Source: Paenibacillus flagellatus
GTDB taxonomy: Bacteria; Bacillota; Bacilli; Paenibacillales; NBRC-103111
Length of the DNA: 64,000 nt
Direction: 5' to 3'
Assembly: GCF_003217775.1 (NCBI RefSeq)
Contig: NZ_QJVJ01000013.1
Span: 109,678 to 173,677, forward strand
A model generated the notes under the pieces. That model worked only from the letters and a program-made list of their open reading frames with translations, did not search any database and had not been told where the DNA came from. The position numbers and the translations under genes are program-made. Shown here piece by piece: positions 1-8,215 of the stretch; the stretch's first letter is position 1, and each line of letters begins with the position of its first letter.

Positions 1-912
1 GCGTGGACGGATGCGGCCGGTACGACGAGCACGGCGACGTTGACGAAGAACGGCGGAGCGGCGGAGCCGTATACGAGCGGAACGCCGATCGCGGCGACCG
101 GCACCTATGCGCTCGAAGTAACGGCGACGAAGACGTCGAACGGCTTGACGGCTTCGACGACGGTTACGTTCACAGTGGACGCGGAAGCGCCGGCGGCGCC
201 GGTCGTGACGGGCGTGACGGAAGGCGCGACATATGCGAGCGCGACTCCGACATGGACGGATGCGGCAGGCACGACGAGCACGGCGACGCTGACGAAGAAC
301 GGCGGAGCGGCGAACCCGTATGCGAAAGGGACGCCGATCACGGAGACCGGCACCTATGCGCTCGAAGTAACGGCATCGAAGACGTCGAACGGCTTGACGG
401 CGACGACGACGGTTACGTTTGCGGTGGACGCGGAAGCGCCGGCGACGCCATCCGTCACGGGCGTTACGTACGGCTTGACGTATGCAAGCGCGACGCCGAC
501 GTGGACGGATGAGCCGGGAACGACGAGTACGGCGACGCTGTCCAAGGACGGCGGGGCGCCGGCGGCCTATACGAGCGGGACGACGATCGACGCGGACGGT
601 TCGTACGTGCTTGTGGTGACGGCGACGAAGACGTTGAACGGCCTGACGGCGACGACGACGATTCCGTTTACGATCGATACGGTGCCGCCGGCCAGACCGA
701 CGGTGACGGGCGTGACATACTCGGTGTACGCTCCGACGTGGACCGATGTGCCGGGCGTGACGATTACGGCCGTCCTGGAGAAGGACAACGTCGTCATTCC
801 GTTTGCGAAGGGCGATACGCTTACCGATCCGGGCCATTACAAGCTGACCGTTACCGCGCGTAAAGAATCGAACGGTCTGGAGGACGTCGCGACGTACGAA
901 TTTACGATTTAA
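1..912 (+). CDS. Ig-like repeat surface protein, C-terminal part (partial)
   Basis: Open at the window edge in frame 1; 303 codons are visible before the TAA, and the real start lies upstream. The sequence is four tandem modules of 83, 83 and 79 residues, each with a TPTWTD..GTTSTATL opening, a TGTYALEVTA strand and a TVTFTVD end, as in bacterial Ig-like/Big-type beta-sandwich repeats. The modules are nearly identical at DNA level, so they probably expand and contract by recombination. No LPXTG or SLH domain is present at the C-terminus; surface attachment, if any, must be encoded upstream. Role (adhesion or matrix spacer) is inferred from the fold only. Confidence 0.75.
   Translation, partial: AWTDAAGTTSTATLTKNGGAAEPYTSGTPIAATGTYALEVTATKTSNGLTASTTVTFTVDAEAPAAPVVTGVTEGATYASATPTWTDAAGTTSTATLTKNGGAANPYAKGTPITETGTYALEVTASKTSNGLTATTTVTFAVDAEAPATPSVTGVTYGLTYASATPTWTDEPGTTSTATLSKDGGAPAAYTSGTTIDADGSYVLVVTATKTLNGLTATTTIPFTIDTVPPARPTVTGVTYSVYAPTWTDVPGVTITAVLEKDNVVIPFAKGDTLTDPGHYKLTVTARKESNGLEDVATYEFTI
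4..741 (+). repeat. Coding tandem repeats of 249/249/237 bp
   Basis: The TGG codon of the TWTD motif recurs at 4, 253, 502 and 739, giving periods of 249, 249 and 237 bp. The first two units are the most alike; the last is the most diverged. These encode the Ig-like modules. Confidence 0.85.
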
Positions 913-960
913 CGTTAGCGGCACCGACGAACTAATATCCTATATTGTTGACATGAAAGT

Positions 961-990
961 CCCCCGACGCCATCGCGTTCGGGGGATTTT
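961..990 (+). terminator. Rho-independent terminator of the Ig-repeat gene
   Basis: CCCCCGACGC and GCGTTCGGGGG form a GC-rich hairpin with one bulge, followed by a short T run (ATTTT). It lies 49 bp after the stop codon. Confidence 0.75.
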
Positions 991-1031
991 GCCTTTCCGA
1001 CATTCATTGGAACGCCCCCTAACGACAAGCC

Positions 1032-1085
1032 TTCAGGAAACGTTCAGCCGACGCTCATGGAAGATTCAGGACGCTCCCGTATACT
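1032..1085 (+). promoter_or_regulatory. Promoter P1 with four 11-bp-phased (T/C)TCA(G/T) boxes
   Basis: TTCAG at 1032, TTCAG at 1043, CTCAT at 1054 and TTCAG at 1065 are spaced exactly 11 bp apart, one helical turn. A TATACT -10 hexamer begins at 1080, 15 bp after the start of the last box, so the last box covers the -35 position. This is the layout of promoters activated by OmpR/PhoB-family regulators. The same pattern recurs at 1138-1213 and in front of the response regulator at 7532. Confidence 0.7.
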
Positions 1086-1137
1086 GCAGTCTGTAAGTCG
1101 AATCCGATACCGGGAGGGCGGCGCCGATGTCGGAACG

Positions 1138-1213
1138 TTCGGCGAACGCTCAGCTTCTTTTCAGCGTACGCTCAGGTTCCGTTCATCGGCAAGACATAAA
1201 CGGGGCCTATACT
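1138..1213 (+). promoter_or_regulatory. Promoter P2 with five or six 11-bp-phased TTCAG-like boxes
   Basis: TTCGG (1138), CTCAG (1149), TTCAG (1160), CTCAG (1171) and TTCAT (1182) are in exact 11-bp register, with a weak GACAT at 1193. TATACT at 1208 is again 15 bp from the last register position. P1 and P2 appear to be tandem promoters for the MacAB-type operon, leaving an untranslated leader of about 140 nt. Confidence 0.7.
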
Positions 1214-1355
1214 ACGGACGGAGGAGATCCGGGAGATCGAGAGAGAAGGTTGGAAAACGAACGAACGCAAGCGGCGGGCGAACCGCTCCGAACCATCATC
1301 GGGACGGGTGCTCGCACCGCGGAACAGGCGTCGGCGGATGGGGAGGAAGAGGGAC

Positions 1356-3041
1356 ATGTCGTGGAAACGCAAGACCAAGTGGACGTTGGCGATCGCCGCC
1401 GTTATCGTCTCCGGAGGCGGCGGCACGTATTGGTACATAACCGGTGCGAATCGTCCGGCGGCGACCGCGCAGGCGGCGGAATCGACCGCGACCGTGCAGA
1501 AAGGGAACATCCGGCTGTCCGTGTCGGGCACGTCCCAGTTCCAAACGCAGCGTATGCAGAACATAACGGCGCCGGCCGACGGCGTCATCCGGACGATGAA
1601 TTTGACCCGCAGCCAGCCGGTCAAGCAGGGCGACGTGCTGCTGCAGCTATCCGACTCCGCGACGGAGGCGAGCTTGAAGGACGCGCAGACGACACTCGCC
1701 AAGCTGCAGCAAGATCTTGACGAGCTGCTGAACGAGCAGCAGAGCTTACGCATCGTCGCGCCCGGCGACGGCAAGCTGACGCTGGGCGCCAATATCGATG
1801 TCGGCTCGTCGATCAGCCAATCGGCGAAGGTCGGCACCGTATCGGCGAACGCGACGCTGACCGTGAAGCTGCTATTTCCGGTCGAGGAGGCGGCTCCGTT
1901 CGCCGCAGGCACGCCGGTCGATTTGGCCGTGGCCGGGTACGCGCTCTCGAGAACGGGGACCGTCAAGACGGTCGGCACCGAATGGAAGCCCGATGCGTCC
2001 GGCAATCGGCTCGTCGAGGTCGAGGTCGAAGTCGCCAACGACGGCACGCTCGACGCCGGTTTGGACGCGTCCGGCAGCGTCGCCGTGGGCGGGCGGGAGC
2101 TGAAAAGTACGGCGACCGCGAAGCTCGAGTACGCGAAGACGGTCGCCCTGTTGTCGGAAACGTCCGGTACGGTCGTCGAGCTGAAGAAGAAAACCGGGGA
2201 CGTCGTCCGGGCCGGCGAAACCATTGCGCTGATCGCGAACGATACGCTGCCGGCCTCGATCGCCTCGAAGCAAAATGAAATCGCCCGCCAGATGCGAACG
2301 GTGGACGATTTGCAAAAGCGGGTCGACGAGCTGACGGTGATAGCGCCGTTCGACGGCGTCTTCTCCACCGACTTCGCCAACCAGAAGACGAACGTGCTCG
2401 CCAATTTCCCCGTCGGCGCAAGCGTCGAAGCGGGAGCTTTGTTCGGGGCGGTCGCAAGTCTCGACGTCATGACGCTTCCGGTGCAGGTGGACGAGCTCGA
2501 TTTGACGAGCATCAAGCCCGGACTCCAGGCCGAAGTGACCGTCGACGCCATATCCGGCAAAAGGTTCGAAGGCGAGGTGATCCAAGTGTCGACCGTCGGC
2601 ACGACGACGAACGGAGTGACGTACTATGACGCCATCGTCGCGGTGGACAACAAGGACCAGCAGCTGAAATACGGCATGACCGGCACGGCGGAGGTGCTCA
2701 TTCAAGACAAGCGAAACGTGCTCGTCCTGCCGGTCGAAGCGCTGCGCATCCAGCGGGGAGCCGCGACGGTAACGGTGCTGCGCGAGGACGGCACGAGGGA
2801 GGAGAACGTACCGGTCCAAATCGGCATCCGCAGCAAAACGCAGGTCGAAGTGACGGGCGGGCTGAAGGAGGGTGACCGGGTCGTCATCCCGACGAGGCAG
2901 ACGACGCCGAACGGCACCCAGCAGCAGATCGACGCGCTCCGCCAACAGTTCCAGCAGGGCGGAGGAATGCCGCAGGGCGGCGGCCTCCCGCAAGGAGGAG
3001 CGCCGGGCGGCGGTGGGGGCGCGGCCGGGGGAGGAAGGTGA
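1356..3041 (+). CDS. MacA/HlyD-type efflux adaptor subunit
   Basis: 561 aa. Membrane fusion (periplasmic adaptor-like) subunit of a MacAB-type ABC export system, acting on the outer face of the membrane. A short basic N-terminus is followed by one membrane anchor (residues about 8-28). Then come a biotinyl-lipoyl-like half motif (APADGVIRTMNL, VKQGDVLLQL), a coiled-coil stretch, a second lipoyl half and beta-barrel/MPR domains. The last 35 residues are Gly/Gln/Pro-rich with repeated PQGG. ATG 1356 is chosen over an upstream GTG at 1308 because GGGAGGAAGAGGG lies directly before it. It is followed after 3 nt by the ATPase gene, so the two are co-transcribed. No TolC is expected in a Gram-positive; related systems export peptides, antibiotics or lipids. 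The substrate is unknown. Confidence 0.88.
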   Translation: MSWKRKTKWTLAIAAVIVSGGGGTYWYITGANRPAATAQAAESTATVQKGNIRLSVSGTSQFQTQRMQNITAPADGVIRTMNLTRSQPVKQGDVLLQLSDSATEASLKDAQTTLAKLQQDLDELLNEQQSLRIVAPGDGKLTLGANIDVGSSISQSAKVGTVSANATLTVKLLFPVEEAAPFAAGTPVDLAVAGYALSRTGTVKTVGTEWKPDASGNRLVEVEVEVANDGTLDAGLDASGSVAVGGRELKSTATAKLEYAKTVALLSETSGTVVELKKKTGDVVRAGETIALIANDTLPASIASKQNEIARQMRTVDDLQKRVDELTVIAPFDGVFSTDFANQKTNVLANFPVGASVEAGALFGAVASLDVMTLPVQVDELDLTSIKPGLQAEVTVDAISGKRFEGEVIQVSTVGTTTNGVTYYDAIVAVDNKDQQLKYGMTGTAEVLIQDKRNVLVLPVEALRIQRGAATVTVLREDGTREENVPVQIGIRSKTQVEVTGGLKEGDRVVIPTRQTTPNGTQQQIDALRQQFQQGGGMPQGGGLPQGGAPGGGGGAAGGGR

Positions 3042-3044
3042 CCG

Positions 3045-3755
3045 ATGAACATCATCGAACTGAGCGGCATTGGCAAAACGTACGGACGGGGTGCGGAGCA
3101 GGTGCAGATTTTGCGCAACGTGTCGCTGTCCGTCGCCGCCGGCGACTTCGTGGCGATCGTCGGTCCGAGCGGCTCGGGGAAATCGACGCTCATGAACACG
3201 ATCGGGCTGCTCGATACGCCGACGGAAGGAACGTACGTCTTGGACGGCGTCGCGACGGAGCGCCTGAGCGACAGCCAGATGGCGGCGGTACGCAACAAGA
3301 AGATCGGGTTCATTTTTCAGCAGTTCAACCTGCTGCCCCGGCTGACCGCGCTCGAAAACGTCGAGCTGCCGCTAATCTACGCCGGCGTCGGCACAAGCGA
3401 GCGGAGGGAGCGGGCGAGAAGGATGCTCGAGTCGCTCGGCATGGGAGCCCGCGTCGGCCATAGGCCGAGTCAGCTGTCGGGCGGCCAGCAGCAGCGCGTG
3501 GCGATCGCGCGGGCGCTGGCGGGCTCCCCGTCGCTGCTGCTGGCCGACGAGCCGACCGGCGCGCTCGATTCGAAGACGGGCCAGGAGGTGCTCGATCTGA
3601 TGATCGAGCTGAACGCGCAAGGCAACACGATCGTGCTCATCACGCACGATCCGCACATCGCGGAGCATGCCGCGAGAGTCGTCTCCATCCGCGACGGGGC
3701 CATCGTGGAGGATCGGATCAACGAGACGACGGCGAGGCGGGTGAAGCGCGCATGA
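3045..3755 (+). CDS. ABC transporter ATP-binding protein (MacB-type, LolD family)
   Basis: 236 aa cytoplasmic nucleotide-binding subunit. Visible motifs in order are Walker A GPSGSGKST (about 42-50), Q-loop FIFQQFNLLPRLTALENV, signature LSGGQQQRVAIARAL (about 145-159), Walker B LLLADEPTGALD and the switch His in VLITHD. The LLPRLTALENV and ADEPTGALDSKTG segments are typical of the MacB/LolD/FtsE subgroup. Full length for the family. It starts 3 nt after the adaptor gene and overlaps the permease start by 4 nt (ATGA), which indicates translational coupling within one operon. Confidence 0.93.
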   Translation: MNIIELSGIGKTYGRGAEQVQILRNVSLSVAAGDFVAIVGPSGSGKSTLMNTIGLLDTPTEGTYVLDGVATERLSDSQMAAVRNKKIGFIFQQFNLLPRLTALENVELPLIYAGVGTSERRERARRMLESLGMGARVGHRPSQLSGGQQQRVAIARALAGSPSLLLADEPTGALDSKTGQEVLDLMIELNAQGNTIVLITHDPHIAEHAARVVSIRDGAIVEDRINETTARRVKRA

Positions 3756-4930
3756 ACGTGCTGGAGCTGCTGTCGATGGCGATGCGCACCGTCATGAGCA
3801 AGCCGATGCGTACGCTGCTTACGATGCTCGGCGTCATTATCGGCGTCGCCTCCGTCGTGACGCTCGTCGCGATCGGACAAGGGACGACCGCGAAAATCGA
3901 GGAGCAGTACGAAAGCATGGGTACGAACCTGCTCATCGTCAATTTGCTCGGCAACGGCCGGGCGACCCAGCTCGAATACGACAAGCTGATGGAGCTGGAG
4001 CTGCTTCCGGAAATCGAATCGGTCGCCCCCACGGTCGGCAAAAACGGCGCGAACGTCAAGTACGACCGGACGACGGAGACGTTCAACGTGACCGGGACGA
4101 ACGATCGTTTCTTCTCCCTGATGAAGCTGGAGCTGGACGCCGGCCGGTTCCTCGTGCCGGCGGACAACGAATTCCGCAACCCGGTCGCCGTCATCGGCAG
4201 CGAGGCGGCGGAGACGCTGTTCGGCAGCGCCGATCCGGTCGGACAGGACGTCCATATCGACGGCGTCGTCTTCACGATCGTCGGCAAGCTGAAGGCGAAA
4301 GGGTCGAATATCGGCGGCACGTCCGTCGACAATACGATCGTGACGCCGCTCGAGACGGTTCGCCGGACGTTCAAGCTCGGCCAAATCCGCACGACCTATG
4401 TGGAAGCGCCCGACGTCGAGCGGCTGACCGAGGCGCAGACGGCGATGACGCAATTTTTGACGGCGCAGTTCAAGAGCGGCAGCGGCTTCCGGGTCACGAA
4501 CCAGGACGAGCTGCTGAACGCGAGTAAGGAGGCGTCGAGCTCGCTGACCAATCAGCTGATCAGCGTCGCCTTGATCTCGCTGCTCGTGGGCGGCATCGGC
4601 ATCATGAATATCATGCTCGTCACGGTCAGCGAGCGGACGCGGGAAATCGGCATCCGCAAGTCGATCGGGGGACAGCGACGCCACATTTTGATGCAATTTT
4701 TGACCGAGGCGACGGTTATAAGCGGCTTGGGCGGATTGATCGGGCTTCTGCTCGGCATCGCCGCCGCGCTCGGATGGCCGCTCTTGAACCCGGATCAGCC
4801 GACGAAGCTGTCGCTGACGTTCGGTTTGTACGCATTTTTGTTCTCCGTCCTGGTCGGCATTCTGTTCGGCTTTTATCCGGCCAACAAAGCTTCGCGATTG
4901 AAGCCGATCGATGCGCTTCGCTTCGACTGA
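3752..4930 (+). CDS. ABC transporter permease (MacB-type, FtsX fold)
   Basis: 392 aa. An N-terminal transmembrane helix (about 20-42, TLLTMLGVIIGVASVVTLVAI) precedes a large extracellular MacB core domain (about 45-265). Three C-terminal helices follow (about 270-300, 318-345, 358-380), giving the four-helix MacB/FtsX topology. The motif TREIGIRKSIGGQRRHIL, conserved in MacB-like permeases, sits between helices 2 and 3. It forms the membrane channel with the ATPase encoded just upstream (4-nt overlap) and presumably docks the adaptor at 1356. Drug, peptide or lipid export are the possible functions; the sequence does not distinguish them. Confidence 0.92.
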   Translation: MNVLELLSMAMRTVMSKPMRTLLTMLGVIIGVASVVTLVAIGQGTTAKIEEQYESMGTNLLIVNLLGNGRATQLEYDKLMELELLPEIESVAPTVGKNGANVKYDRTTETFNVTGTNDRFFSLMKLELDAGRFLVPADNEFRNPVAVIGSEAAETLFGSADPVGQDVHIDGVVFTIVGKLKAKGSNIGGTSVDNTIVTPLETVRRTFKLGQIRTTYVEAPDVERLTEAQTAMTQFLTAQFKSGSGFRVTNQDELLNASKEASSSLTNQLISVALISLLVGGIGIMNIMLVTVSERTREIGIRKSIGGQRRHILMQFLTEATVISGLGGLIGLLLGIAAALGWPLLNPDQPTKLSLTFGLYAFLFSVLVGILFGFYPANKASRLKPIDALRFD

Positions 4931-4951
4931 ACACGAAAGGGAGGGAACCGG

Positions 4952-7054
4952 ATGAGAAATTCATACGCGGGGAGCCGGCTTCGGCGGGCGGCGATGACGG
5001 CGGTCGCGGCATTGCTGGCCGCATGTGCCGCGCTGCTGCCGCTGATCGCGCACGCCGCCAAGGAAGGCGTATATGGGAACGGCGACGTTTTCTTTACCTT
5101 GGAGAACGTCCGGTACTCGGAAGGCGCTGACGACGCGATCGTGCGGTTTGCGGTCGCACTGCATAACGGCGGGGCGACGGCGGTCGACTACAACGGCTAC
5201 GGCGTGCGGGTCGTCGACGCCGCGGGAATCGGCCATTCCGCTCGCCTAACCGGGAAATCGGTCGCCAGGGTAGCGGCCGGCCGGGAGCAATCGTTCCCGT
5301 ACGAGGCTCGCGTGGGGAAAGGGACGGGCACGGACTCGCTGCGCGTCGTCGTCTTCGCATGGGATCGGGCGGCCGCAACCGGAATGAACGATATCGGCAC
5401 GTTCTCCGTTTCGGCCGCGATGGAAGCGGCCGCCGCCGAAGGGACCGTGCCGGAGGCGTCGGTGTCGCTCGGGCAAATCGACGCCACGATCAACAGCGAC
5501 GCCCGGGTCGCATTTCGGGTCGGAACCGAATATCTCGTGAGGGAAAATGGGGAGTGGACCGTATACGTCGACCTGACCGCGACGAACGCCGGCGATGCCG
5601 CGGTGACGCTGCCGGCGGGGCTCGCCATCCGGCTGCAGGACGCCGAAGGACGGACGGTCGCGGCCGAGGCGGTCGACGGCGCGGACAAGACGCTGCTTCC
5701 GGGCGCCGCGCAGCGGATGACGGTGAAGGCGGCCGTCCCCGACGGCGGCGCGACCGGCCAGTGGTCGCTGCTGTTCGCGAACGGAACGGGTACCGACGCC
5801 GTCGTGCTGGACAGCTTGCCGATCGGCGGCGGGCGGAAGGCCGCGACGATCGGGGAAGCGCGTCCGCTGAAGGACGGGCAGGGCCGGGAGACGGTATCGG
5901 TACGTGCGTCGTCCGCCGTCATCACCGAAACCGAGGCGGGACTGTGGGTACGCGCCGACGTGACGGTGTCCAACGACAAGCCGCAAGTCGCGGCGCTGCC
6001 CGGCTTGTCGGCGGTGTTGCAGGCGAGAGGGGACGACGTGAGCGTACCGGCGAACGATACCGGGACGCATCCGGCATACTTGTCGCAGGGCGAATCCGAG
6101 ACGTATTCGTTTCGCGCTTTGCTTCCGAAAGGAGTCGCCCCGGACGAGCTGGAGCTGGCGCTGTTCGGCACCCGCGGCGGAAGCGTCTCCTCCGCGGCCG
6201 CGGCCGACTCGCAGCGGTCGTCTCCGGCTTACCCGGTGCTGATCGTCGACCTGCGCGGCGCCGAGACGATGCGGCAGGACGAGGGAGCTGACTACCGGCT
6301 TGGAGACGCGATCGGCTTGGCGCTCGACGGCAAGCTCGAGGCGTCCGTCACCGAGCTCGAGCTGTACGACAACGAAACGTACGGCTTCAAGACGGCCGTC
6401 GCCAAGGTGAAGCTGACGAATGCGGATACGGTGTCGCTGCCGCTTCCGGATCTGGGCTTAGCGCTTGCGGACGATAGCGGACGCGTCTACAGCGGTACGG
6501 TCCAGTCCGGCGCCGTCGAAACGCTGGCGTCGGGCTCGAGCTACATGAGGACGTATTCGTTCATGATGCCCGAGGCGGACGAGTCGGGCCGTTACGAGCT
6601 GCGGTTCTACGACGGCTCGGACGCATCGGTCTCCCCGCCGCCGCTCGGGTCGGTCCGGCTCGCCTTCGGCGACGACGACTCGTCGGACGACGTATGGAAC
6701 GTGTACCCGTACCGGATCGAGCTGCGCGACTCCGACTTGATGCTGAACGGTACGCTCGGCACAACGTTTGCCTACGCCTTGACATTCAACGTCCGGCTCG
6801 AGCGCAAGGAGCCGGTCGTAAGCGACGCGACCGTCTCCAAGCTCCGGTTCGACCTCGTCGACCCGTTCGGACTCGTCATCGCGAGCCAGTCGCTTCCGTT
6901 CCAAGGCGCGACGAAGCTGCTCGACGGCGGCAACAGCGTAACGTTCTCCAACCTGAAGGTCGACCAGTTCAGCTCGACGAACCGCGTATTGGTTTACGAG
7001 ACGGTGGAGACGCCGAACGGGACCGTGTCGCGAAAGCTCGGGGCGTTGGAATAA
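4952..7054 (+). CDS. Secreted multi-domain beta-sandwich protein of the MacAB operon
   Basis: 700 aa, not recognised as a named family. A signal peptide is clear (basic RRAAMTAV, hydrophobic ALLAACAALLPLIAHA, cleavage near AHA-AKE). The mature protein contains about five successive 110-130 residue segments. Each has a pattern like 'V..R..VE.TLTN.G...V.LP' followed by a capping 'G....F..ALP' strand, reminiscent of DUF4352/CARDB-like beta-sandwich domains; this is a fold-level guess. It starts 21 nt after the permease gene behind AAAGGGAGGG and ends at a strong terminator, so it is the last gene of the operon. It may be a substrate, a chaperone, or an envelope protein that supports the exporter. 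Confidence 0.75.
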   Translation: MRNSYAGSRLRRAAMTAVAALLAACAALLPLIAHAAKEGVYGNGDVFFTLENVRYSEGADDAIVRFAVALHNGGATAVDYNGYGVRVVDAAGIGHSARLTGKSVARVAAGREQSFPYEARVGKGTGTDSLRVVVFAWDRAAATGMNDIGTFSVSAAMEAAAAEGTVPEASVSLGQIDATINSDARVAFRVGTEYLVRENGEWTVYVDLTATNAGDAAVTLPAGLAIRLQDAEGRTVAAEAVDGADKTLLPGAAQRMTVKAAVPDGGATGQWSLLFANGTGTDAVVLDSLPIGGGRKAATIGEARPLKDGQGRETVSVRASSAVITETEAGLWVRADVTVSNDKPQVAALPGLSAVLQARGDDVSVPANDTGTHPAYLSQGESETYSFRALLPKGVAPDELELALFGTRGGSVSSAAAADSQRSSPAYPVLIVDLRGAETMRQDEGADYRLGDAIGLALDGKLEASVTELELYDNETYGFKTAVAKVKLTNADTVSLPLPDLGLALADDSGRVYSGTVQSGAVETLASGSSYMRTYSFMMPEADESGRYELRFYDGSDASVSPPPLGSVRLAFGDDDSSDDVWNVYPYRIELRDSDLMLNGTLGTTFAYALTFNVRLERKEPVVSDATVSKLRFDLVDPFGLVIASQSLPFQGATKLLDGGNSVTFSNLKVDQFSSTNRVLVYETVETPNGTVSRKLGALE

Positions 7055-7074
7055 AGAAATATGAACAACGAAAG

Positions 7075-7106
7075 CGTCCCCGGCCGTTGCATCCCGGGGA
7101 CGTTTT
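7075..7106 (+). terminator. Terminator of the MacAB-type operon
   Basis: Perfect 9-bp stem CGTCCCCGG / CCGGGGACG followed by TTTT, 20 bp after the stop codon of the secreted protein gene. Confidence 0.85.
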
Positions 7107-7124
7107 GTTATGCGATGGAGCCCG

Positions 7125-7354
7125 TTACCGCTGAGGCGCCGTCAAATCTTCGGCGATCCGGATCAATTGTTCCTTGGTCAGCGGACTGTCTTGGATATCC
7201 GATAACGTGAAATGCAACCGAGCTGCTCGTTCAGCCATCCCAGCCGGTTTTTGCCCGCCTCTACGGGATGGCTTCCTTCGCCCGCTTGGATATAATAGGC
7301 TTCGATTCCGTGGACGAGCAGCTTCTCGGCCGTATCCCGGTCGTTCTGCGTGAC
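7125..7354 (-). pseudogene. Frameshifted C-terminal remnant of a DUF4367-like protein
   Basis: On the minus strand two reading frames together give a coherent C-terminal domain. One frame reads EKLLVHGIEAYYIQAGEG then NRLGWLNEQLG. After a frameshift near 7215-7225 the other reads LHFTLSDIQDSPLTKEQLIR followed by IAEDLTAPQR and the TAA at 7125. The order 'GI.AYYI.G....NRLGW...Q....LS..LTKEQLIRIAE' is what the DUF4367 domain of anti-sigma-factor-like proteins usually shows. Upstream of TQNDRDTA an in-frame stop ends the readable part. It is therefore a decayed gene, lying between the MacAB operon and the two-component system. Confidence 0.6.
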
Positions 7355-7438
7355 CTAATCCGCCGGCGGCCTCGCTCCACCATGCCGAACGGGTTGTCCT
7401 CCCCGCGCTTTGAAGGTATGCTGGGAACGGAGCGAACG

Positions 7439-7492
7439 TTCAGCGGACTTTCAGGCTGCGCTCAGGATGATTTCAGCGGTCCGTCCGATAAT
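7439..7492 (+). promoter_or_regulatory. Autoregulatory-type promoter of the two-component system, four 11-bp-phased TTCAG boxes
   Basis: TTCAG at 7439, TTCAG at 7450, CTCAG at 7461 and TTCAG at 7472 are in perfect 11-bp register. GATAAT at 7487 is again exactly 15 bp from the last box. This matches P1 and P2 of the MacAB-type operon, so the encoded regulator probably controls both its own operon and the exporter. Confidence 0.72.
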
Positions 7493-7531
7493 AAGACCAA
7501 GGACGAAAGCGAATTGCGGAGGGCACATGCC

Positions 7532-8215
7532 ATGCGGCAGATGAAAGGGATCAAACTGTTGCTCGTCGACGACGAGCCGAATATTTTGCAATTTTTGGAG
7601 CTCGGGCTCGTGAACGAAGGCTTCGAGGTACAGACGGCCCAGGACGGGCTCTCCGCGATTACGATCGCGAAGCAGTTCCAGCCGCACGTCGCCATCCTCG
7701 ACGTCATGATGCCCGGCATGGACGGCTTCGAAGTGTGCAAGCTGCTGAAGAAGACGGAGAACGTGGCGGTCATCATGCTCACCGCGAAGGACGAGGTGGA
7801 CGACCGGGTGAAAGGGCTGACGCTCGGCGCCGACGACTACGTCGTGAAGCCGTTCAGCTTCGAGGAGCTGCTCGCCCGCATCCACGCGCGGGTTCGCAAC
7901 CAGTTCCCGAACTTGCTCGGCGAGGTCGCGGTCGGCCCGTTCCGCATCGACGACCGGCGCAAGGAGATCGTCTACGACGGGCGGGTGCTCGAGTTGTCTC
8001 CGACCGAGTACGAACTGCTCAAGTTCATGGTGATCAATCACGGGATCGTGCTGAGCAAGAGCATGATCTTGGATAAAGTGTGGGGATACGACTTCGGAGG
8101 GGAAGAAAATATCGTGGAAGTGTACATCCGGTCGCTGCGCGACAAGCTGAAGGACAAAGAGCATCGCGTCATCCGTACGCTGCGGGGCGCCGGCTACCGG
8201 ATCGATGCGACATGA
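7532..8215 (+). CDS. OmpR/PhoB-family response regulator
   Basis: 227 aa. Receiver domain (about 8-120) with acidic pair D13-D14, phosphoacceptor D57 (ILDVMMPGMDG), T84 and K106 (VVKPF). A C-terminal winged helix (about 132-225) carries SPTEYELLKFMVINHGIVLS and the ENIVEVYIRSLRDKL recognition region. ATG 7532 is chosen because GCGGAGGG precedes it by 8 nt and it gives the normal family length; longer upstream frames cover the promoter. It overlaps the kinase gene by 4 nt. The promoter carries four direct repeats identical in spacing to those at 1032-1213, so target genes likely include the MacAB-type exporter. Confidence 0.93.
   Translation: MRQMKGIKLLLVDDEPNILQFLELGLVNEGFEVQTAQDGLSAITIAKQFQPHVAILDVMMPGMDGFEVCKLLKKTENVAVIMLTAKDEVDDRVKGLTLGADDYVVKPFSFEELLARIHARVRNQFPNLLGEVAVGPFRIDDRRKEIVYDGRVLELSPTEYELLKFMVINHGIVLSKSMILDKVWGYDFGGEENIVEVYIRSLRDKLKDKEHRVIRTLRGAGYRIDAT

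Noticed and set aside
1..912. Regular repeats resembling a CRISPR-like or satellite array
   Set aside because: The period is 237-249 bp, always a multiple of three, and the frame is open throughout; they are coding Ig-like modules.
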